Below are positions 59,248-64,000 of a stretch of DNA of 64,000 nt, one piece after another (position 1 is the first letter of the stretch; each line of letters opens with the position of its first letter). The position numbers and the translations under genes are program-made. A model generated the notes under the pieces. That model searched no databases, had not been told where the DNA came from, and saw only the letters and a program-made list of their open reading frames with translations. Source of the stretch: CAURNT01 sp963539215 (GTDB taxonomy: Bacteria; Fusobacteriota; Fusobacteriia; Fusobacteriales; Leptotrichiaceae); contig CAUTJT010000001.1 of assembly GCA_963539215.1 (NCBI GenBank), positions 1-64,000 of the forward strand, in the 5' to 3' direction.

Positions 59248-60123
59248 TTATAATCCAAAAAAATTTTTAGGATTCAAATGTAATAACTTTTCTATAGAAT
59301 CTTCTGTAACTCCTTTTTCTTTTAATTTTGGTATAAATATATCAAATATATATGAATAACCTATACCTCCCATATATTGCATATTAGATTTTCTTGTAAT
59401 ATCTAATGATAAAAATACTTTATCAATAAATCCTTTGTCTTGTATAGTTTTAAGCATATCTACTCTAACATCATCTGACATATAATTATTTTTACCTATA
59501 GTATCAAATTCTACATAAACTCCTTCTTTTAATAAAGATAAAATATAATCAATATCTCCACTTAAATCAACATGACCAATTACCACATTATTTAAATCTA
59601 CTCCATTTTCTTTAAAAAATTTCACTTGTTCTTTACCATAAGTCCCAAGAGTAGTATGAGTAGTTATCGGTTTACCAGTCTTTTTATGAGCTATAATAGC
59701 CGCACTAAAAACCTTTTTTTCTTCATCTGTCATTTGATTTTTACTTGTACCTATTTCACCTATTATACCAGCTTTTATATCACTACCATCTATACCATTT
59801 TCTATATCTTCTATCATAAGATTAGCAAGTTCTTCTACAGTCATATTATATACATAATCTGGTAAAAAAGGTTCTTTATAAAAACCTGTTGCACAAACAT
59901 AATTAATTTTACTTTTTTTAGAAATATCTTCTATATATTTTACATCTCTTCCCATACCTCTATTTGTAACTTCAACAATATTTCTAACACCTAAATCGTA
60001 TAATTTTTTCATTTCTTCAATAGTATGTTCTTTACAATCTAATCTACAATCCAAATTTTGTTTCACTCCAGAAAGATCTATAAACATATGTTCATGCATT
60101 AAAGTATATCCATCCTTTAGCAT
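59248..60123 (-). CDS. php: YhfV/Php phosphotriesterase-homology protein
   Basis: This 291-aa binuclear metal hydrolase of the amidohydrolase superfamily matches phosphotriesterase homology protein Php (YhfV). Metal-binding residues can be seen in LMHEHMFIDLSG (HxH), AGIIGEIGTSK (Glu bridging the metals as in Php), THTTLGTYG (His), VIGHVDLSGD (His) and LSLDITRKSN (Asp). The ATG at 60123 has AGGAGG upstream; the longer frame runs into yhfT. Related proteins are lactonases or phosphatases. In this operon it may open a lactone or cleave a phosphoester in the yhf pathway. Confidence 0.88.
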   Translation of the reverse strand: MLKDGYTLMHEHMFIDLSGVKQNLDCRLDCKEHTIEEMKKLYDLGVRNIVEVTNRGMGRDVKYIEDISKKSKINYVCATGFYKEPFLPDYVYNMTVEELANLMIEDIENGIDGSDIKAGIIGEIGTSKNQMTDEEKKVFSAAIIAHKKTGKPITTHTTLGTYGKEQVKFFKENGVDLNNVVIGHVDLSGDIDYILSLLKEGVYVEFDTIGKNNYMSDDVRVDMLKTIQDKGFIDKVFLSLDITRKSNMQYMGGIGYSYIFDIFIPKLKEKGVTEDSIEKLLHLNPKNFFGL

Positions 60124-60133
60124 ATTTATCCTC

Positions 60134-61438
60134 CTATTTAGCAACAACAGGAACAAATAAATTAAGTATAAATAATATATTTAGTATTATTCCAAATAAT
60201 ATAGTAGCTATAGGTCCAACTGCCATATCAACTAATGGTTTCTTAGCTGATTTATTCAATAAATAAAATCCTATTACAAATAAAAATCCTAATCCATTTC
60301 CTCCTGCCATATTATTACAAGCTATCATAGCTCCAACTAAAATTGCTACTTCTAAAACTTTTGTCATACTTGTTCTTATTTGGTCTCCACAAGCTTTTAT
60401 TCCAGGGAATTTATCTAATAATTTAGCAATTTGTTCTAATAAAAATATTTCTAATGATAATGTTATAGCTCCAATTATAAATGCAACAATAGGATTTTTT
60501 ATAAATATACCTATTGCAAATACAAAAGTCAATCCAGTTGGACCATAAACTCCAGTTGTTATAGCCGTTGTAGCAACTAAAGGAATAAATCCAATCGTTC
60601 TAGCTAAAGCCACTATTCCTGCATCTGACATTTTACCTTCTTGTATCAAATTTAAAGAAATTGGATCTCCAGCTAACATATTTAAGCTTACCGCAGCTGC
60701 AACAAGTCCACCCATTACAGAAAGTATAATTATATTTTTCTTAACTTTAGCAACTCTTTCTGAAAAAATACCCAATAATTTAGTATTTGATCCTGTTGAT
60801 TCAGTCTTATCCATAATCGCAAATATCAACATAACAACTATACCAACAAATAATGCAATACCATCAGAATTTAATGAAATTTTAGCTTCACCTATACTTA
60901 TTTTACCAAAAATAGAAACTAGCTGTCTTACAATTAATACAATAAATAATGAAAAAACACCTTTTTTAACCCCATATTGATATCCAATAACCAATACAGG
61001 AAATACAGCAAATGCAACTATAATAGGTGTTCCCATTTCTGATAGATTTGGTAAGAAATTAACTGGAAGTTTAGCAAATAAATCAACTATTGCTTGTAAT
61101 CCAAGAACTAAACCTATACCATATATAGCACCAGCAATACCAGAAAATATACTTCCCTTATTATCATTTGTAAATGCTGTACCAATTATATCCGTTCCCA
61201 ATAATATACTATGTATAAGAATTATACTTTTACCTATTGAAAATGGTATACCAAATCCTATAACCAACCCAAAACTTAAAGCAAAACTTGTTGCAAGTAA
61301 TGATTTTCTATCCAATCTTCCTTCTAAATGTTCTGGAACTAGTGGTCTTAATCCATCATTAAATACAGCAATCCCTTTATTAGCTAATATTGAAGCTAAT
61401 CCTGATAAAATTGCAATTAAAATAATTTTAATAAACAT
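60134..61438 (-). CDS. yhfT: YhfT-type membrane transport protein
   Basis: This 434-aa membrane protein has about a dozen hydrophobic segments. It starts MFIKIILIAILSGLASILAN and has FNDGLRPLVPEHLEGRLDRK near residues 26-45, a loop typical of the YhfT family. It corresponds to E. coli YhfT, a predicted transporter with unknown cargo. It sits after YhfU, which resembles a small PTS EIIB-like protein, and the two may cooperate. It is separated from yhfU by 9 bases. Confidence 0.85.
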   Translation of the reverse strand: MFIKIILIAILSGLASILANKGIAVFNDGLRPLVPEHLEGRLDRKSLLATSFALSFGLVIGFGIPFSIGKSIILIHSILLGTDIIGTAFTNDNKGSIFSGIAGAIYGIGLVLGLQAIVDLFAKLPVNFLPNLSEMGTPIIVAFAVFPVLVIGYQYGVKKGVFSLFIVLIVRQLVSIFGKISIGEAKISLNSDGIALFVGIVVMLIFAIMDKTESTGSNTKLLGIFSERVAKVKKNIIILSVMGGLVAAAVSLNMLAGDPISLNLIQEGKMSDAGIVALARTIGFIPLVATTAITTGVYGPTGLTFVFAIGIFIKNPIVAFIIGAITLSLEIFLLEQIAKLLDKFPGIKACGDQIRTSMTKVLEVAILVGAMIACNNMAGGNGLGFLFVIGFYLLNKSAKKPLVDMAVGPIATILFGIILNILFILNLFVPVVAK

Positions 61439-61447
61439 ATACTCCTC

Positions 61448-61795
61448 CTATAAATATTTTTTTATCATTTTTATTGATTTTTCAGCTGCATTAGGTGTAA
61501 AACCAAATGCTTTTTTCCCACTTTTTATCTCTTTTTTTACTTCTTCATCAGTTAAAATAGTTCCTGGACTAGCTACCGTCAAACATATATTTGCACCTAA
61601 TATAGCAATAGCCATAGCTAGAGCACCACCACCTCCTGTATTACAAGCACCAAAATAATAATCATAATTTCCAAGTTTCATCTCCATCGCGGCATCTATA
61701 TCAGATTTAATATCTATTTGCGCATCACTAAACTCTTCTTTTAATATTTTAGCCACATTTTCTTTATCAATTTGTCCACCAACTACAATTCTCAT
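61448..61795 (-). CDS. yhfU: YhfU-type protein (DUF2620)
   Basis: This 115-aa protein matches YhfU/DUF2620. It has a Rossmann-like start (MRIVVGGQIDKENVAKIL), the Gly-rich stretch GACNTGGGGALAMAIAILG (about residues 49-67) and a charged C-terminus. It lies between yhfY and yhfT with gaps of 2 and 9 bases. The family is uncharacterised. The Cys in GACNTGGGG could be a functional residue. Confidence 0.85.
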   Translation of the reverse strand: MRIVVGGQIDKENVAKILKEEFSDAQIDIKSDIDAAMEMKLGNYDYYFGACNTGGGGALAMAIAILGANICLTVASPGTILTDEEVKKEIKSGKKAFGFTPNAAEKSIKMIKKYL

Positions 61796-61797
61796 TT

Positions 61798-62151
61798 TTA
61801 TTCTCCTTTCAATAAATTTATTAAATGAGCTAATATATACCCTTTTTCATTTTGATTAATTTTCCCTAATGTATCTTCTATATAATCATATATTTCTTCA
61901 GCAGCATAATATTGATCGAATAATTTTAATTCCTCTAAACTTTCTTGGTCTAAATTTTCTATAATATCTCCTTTTTTCAATCTATCTATATACATTACAA
62001 TATGTGTAATCAACATTGAACCATTTTCTTCATTTATATCTATATTTAATGATTTAAAATGCTCTATAATCTTAAGTACTTTTAAATAATATTCTTCAGA
62101 TAACATGCCTGTATTTTTAAATATCTCTAGTCTTAATAATAATTTTTCCAT
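61798..62151 (-). CDS. yhfY: YhfY-type PRD-domain regulator
   Basis: This 117-aa protein is a single PTS-regulation domain (PRD): an all-helical pattern with His in ITHIVMYIDRLKKGD and a second His in GYILAHLINLLKGE, in the positions phosphorylated in PRD regulators. There is no DNA-binding or EII domain attached. It matches E. coli YhfY, found beside YhfZ. It probably senses PTS status and modulates YhfZ or the transporter. An AGGAGG ribosome-binding site precedes the ATG. A 16-base repeat shared with the yhfZ leader lies upstream at 62164-62179. Confidence 0.82.
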   Translation of the reverse strand: MEKLLLRLEIFKNTGMLSEEYYLKVLKIIEHFKSLNIDINEENGSMLITHIVMYIDRLKKGDIIENLDQESLEELKLFDQYYAAEEIYDYIEDTLGKINQNEKGYILAHLINLLKGE

Positions 62152-62163
62152 AACTCCTCCTAA

Positions 62164-62179
62164 TTTTCATTTTTTTGAA
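62164..62179 (-). repeat. Candidate operator, copy before yhfY
   Basis: On the minus strand TTCAAAAAAATGAAAA, an exact 16-base copy of the element at 63117-63132, with inverted TTCA/TGAA ends. It lies between yhfZ and yhfY. Confidence 0.45.
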
Positions 62180-62198
62180 TATTTTATTTAAAAAATTA

Positions 62199-63107
62199 TT
62201 AATACCTCGGTATCATAATTTTATTAATAACTTTGTTTTGTATAGATTTAATATTATATTTATCTAATATTTGTAATAATAAACTTTCAATAAATTTATC
62301 ATTTGAATTTATTACAATACTCGCAATAGTTGCTTTATCAACATATTCTTTATCTTCTAAATCTATTATACTTGCATTTTCTAATTCTTTATCCTCTATA
62401 TCATCAAAACTTATTATTGCTTTATCTATATTATTAGATAAAATCTCTCTTAATACATTATCGGAATTAATATTTATAAATTCATAGTCATAATTTTTAA
62501 AATATCTTTCAGAAAGAAAATATTGATCTTCTGAATTTTTATCTATACCTATTCTTATTTTTCCATTATCATTTTCATTAGAGATTAAAATATGTTTTGA
62601 TACATATGAAGAATTACCAAAATCAATAACTTTTTTAATTTTATCTGTCTTAAAATTAATATAAGCTAATTCAGACATAATCGCAAAATCATATATATTT
62701 TCTTTCAACATCTTAAGACGTATTCTAGATCCTTGCATATATGCAAAATAAAAATTAATACCAAAATTTTCAAAAGCTGTTTTTATAGCTGTTGCAAGTC
62801 CTTCATATCTTTTTGAATAAGGTAAGGGCATAACCCCTACAACTGATTTAAGTTCTGAATGAGAAATTAATTTATTTTTATCCTTAGATATTAACACTTT
62901 ACCTAGAACACCTTTTTTATCTAATACTATTACTTTTTCAGATTCCAATTTATCAAATGCTTTTTGTACACTTCCAACAGATATTTCCAAAATATCTGAA
63001 TATTCTTTAACAGATTTTACTTTCTCACCTAATCCTAAACATAGTAAATCTCTTGAAATAGCTATAATCGCTATATCAACTTTATTTATAACTTTAACGT
63101 CTTTCAT
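62199..63107 (-). CDS. yhfZ: YhfZ-type transcriptional regulator
   Basis: This 302-aa regulator has an N-terminal GntR-like winged helix (LGEKVKSVKEYSDILEISVGSVQKAFDKLESEK, about residues 27-58). It continues with a ligand domain of periplasmic-binding-protein type (ELKSVVGVMPLPYSKRYEGLATAIK, then KMLKENIYDFAIMSELAYIN). This is the arrangement of E. coli YhfZ. As the first gene of the yhf operon, with promoter 63152-63179, it probably controls its own operon in response to the pathway substrate. The ribosome-binding site is weak. Confidence 0.88.
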   Translation of the reverse strand: MKDVKVINKVDIAIIAISRDLLCLGLGEKVKSVKEYSDILEISVGSVQKAFDKLESEKVIVLDKKGVLGKVLISKDKNKLISHSELKSVVGVMPLPYSKRYEGLATAIKTAFENFGINFYFAYMQGSRIRLKMLKENIYDFAIMSELAYINFKTDKIKKVIDFGNSSYVSKHILISNENDNGKIRIGIDKNSEDQYFLSERYFKNYDYEFININSDNVLREILSNNIDKAIISFDDIEDKELENASIIDLEDKEYVDKATIASIVINSNDKFIESLLLQILDKYNIKSIQNKVINKIMIPRY

Positions 63108-63116
63108 AATACCAAC

Positions 63117-63132
63117 TTTTCATTTTTTTGAA
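63117..63132 (-). repeat. Candidate operator, copy in the yhfZ leader
   Basis: An exact 16-base copy of the element before yhfY. It is placed between the predicted transcription start (about 63145) and the yhfZ start codon, a good place for a repressor roadblock. Confidence 0.45.
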
Positions 63133-63151
63133 GATTTTTTCTTTTCAATAT

Positions 63152-63179
63152 ATTATACCCCGTTTTAAATAATAGTCAA
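63152..63179 (-). promoter_or_regulatory. Promoter of the yhf operon
   Basis: TTGACT (63174-63179) and TATAAT (63152-63157) with a 16-base spacer on the minus strand, the only clear promoter upstream of the nine-gene cluster. Confidence 0.82.
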
Positions 63180-63197
63180 TATCCTCATCAAACAAAA

Positions 63198-63223
63198 AGT
63201 ACCAATAAAATATTATTGGTACT
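63198..63223 (-). terminator. Terminator after the MetQ-type gene
   Basis: An 11-bp perfect inverted repeat AGTACCAATAA/TTATTGGTACT with a 4-nt loop and a T run on the minus strand, 20 bases after the stop. Confidence 0.85.
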
Positions 63224-63243
63224 AAATATTAATATTAAATTAT

Positions 63244-64000
63244 CTAAAATGCAGGAACTACTTCTCCATCATATTTTTCTTCAATAAATTTTTTAACCTT
63301 ATCAGATTGTAACGCTTTAACTAATTTCTTAACTCTTTCATCATTTTCATTACCTTTTAATACAGTGATGATATTTGCATATGGTGAATCTTTACCTTCC
63401 ACAAAAACAACCTTATCTTTAGTTATTCCTCCAGCTAAAGCATTATTAGTATTAATAATTGCTAAAGCAACTTCTGATAATCTAGGTGATATTTGTTCAG
63501 AATTAAGAGCAGTTAATTTTAAATTTTTAGAGTTTTCTACTATATCACTTATATCTGAATCAAGTTTAGTATTATCTTTTAATTTAATAATACCTTCAGC
63601 ATCAAGTAATATCAAAGATCTACCACGATTAGTTGGATCATTGGGAATTAATATTTCATCCCCATTTTTTAATTCATCTTTAGATTTAATTTTTATTGAA
63701 TATCCCTTTAATGGTTCAAGATGTATAGCTCCTACACTTACCATTTCAATATTATTTTGTTTACCAAATTCATTCATATAAGGTACATGTTGGAAAAAGT
63801 TTGCATCTATACTTTTATCCTTCAATTGTAAATTAGGTTGAACATAATCATTAAATACAACAACTTCTAAATCTATTCCTTCTGCTCTAAGATCATCTTT
63901 AACAAATTCTACAAGTTCCTTATGTGGAACCGGTGATACTCCTACTAACAATTTTTGGCTTTCTACTACTTTTTCTTCTGACTTAAAACCACATGATATT
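63244..64000 (-). CDS. metQ: MetQ-type methionine-binding lipoprotein (5' end outside window)
   Basis: This is the substrate-binding lipoprotein of a D/L-methionine (NlpA-family) ABC importer; the gene runs off the right edge. Reading from the edge gives ISCGFKSEEK, so the lipobox Cys lies about at base 63993, and only the start of the signal peptide is missing. The mature part has LLVGVSPVPHKELVEFVKDD, NFFQHVPYMNEFGKQNN and EILIPNDPTNRGRSLILLDAEG, all typical of the family. The ATPase and permease (metN, metI) would be upstream, beyond the window. A terminator follows, so it ends that operon. Confidence 0.9.
   Translation of the reverse strand, partial: ISCGFKSEEKVVESQKLLVGVSPVPHKELVEFVKDDLRAEGIDLEVVVFNDYVQPNLQLKDKSIDANFFQHVPYMNEFGKQNNIEMVSVGAIHLEPLKGYSIKIKSKDELKNGDEILIPNDPTNRGRSLILLDAEGIIKLKDNTKLDSDISDIVENSKNLKLTALNSEQISPRLSEVALAIINTNNALAGGITKDKVVFVEGKDSPYANIITVLKGNENDERVKKLVKALQSDKVKKFIEEKYDGEVVPAF

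Noticed and set aside
1..64000. Insertion sequences, transposases, integrons or rRNA genes
   Set aside because: I looked for transposase-like proteins, terminal inverted repeats and rRNA-like sequence and found none in the window.

Overview
The window is a compact, very AT-rich bacterial chromosome segment (I judge roughly a quarter G+C by eye), almost entirely coding, with most genes on the minus strand in long overlapping operons. Gene content and protein style (Asn/Lys/Ile-rich proteins, an L27 N-terminal pre-sequence next to Prp, acetylase-type lysine synthesis with DapH, a lysine riboswitch, a fused solute-binding-protein/permease, RlpA and MltG but no sporulation genes) fit a Fusobacteriota member best, most likely Leptotrichiaceae (Streptobacillus/Sneathia/Leptotrichia-like). 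That placement is inference; a low-GC Firmicute is the alternative.

Layout. 1-4.8 kb: a BmpA/PnrA-type nucleoside ABC importer whose lipoprotein gene has its own promoter behind an internal terminator. 4.9-7.3 kb: uvrC and nth. 7.3-8.3 kb: rplU-prp-rpmA behind an L21-type leader. 8.35-16.8 kb: a long operon from one promoter: prfA, prmC (with a duplicated N-terminal domain), queA, rsmD, xseB, a prenyl synthase, pgeF, a small exported protein and secA. 17.0-17.5 kb: an RlpA-like protein.

17.5-26.8 kb is the most unusual region: an eight-gene, tightly overlapping operon. It encodes a large protein read here as a fused contractile sheath, an Hcp/tail-tube-like protein, a protein with a tail-appendage-like N-terminus, two FHA proteins (one zinc-ribbon type, one membrane-anchored), a membrane protein with a PP2C-like domain that has lost its metal ligands, an atypical Ser/Thr kinase and a 730-residue orphan. 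It looks like a phospho-signalling-controlled contractile apparatus related to type VI/tail systems. No spike, baseplate lysozyme, ClpV or TssJLM gene is visible in the window. A divergent promoter then drives tRNA-Leu(CAA), a SurA-like protein and trmB.

28.5-35.7 kb concerns lysine. A lysine riboswitch controls a fused binding-protein/permease plus ATPase, followed by the lysC-lipoprotein-dapA-dapF-asd operon. dapH (42 kb) and dapB (43 kb) lie further on, with queH, two flavoproteins, a TPR protein, an SDR and a MATE exporter. 45.5-54.3 kb: PTS EIIA, rpmF, and an envelope/tRNA operon (two AI-2E-family proteins, mltG, spoIID-like, tilS, ftsH). 54.5-63.1 kb: a full yhf-type cluster (yhfZ, Y, U, T, V/php, S, X, W homologues), an uncharacterised catabolic pathway known from E. 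coli, here with an inserted secreted serine hydrolase. The right edge cuts a MetQ-type lipoprotein.

Most transcription units have a readable sigma-70-type promoter with a 16-17 bp spacer, and many end in hairpin-U terminators; these are listed individually.
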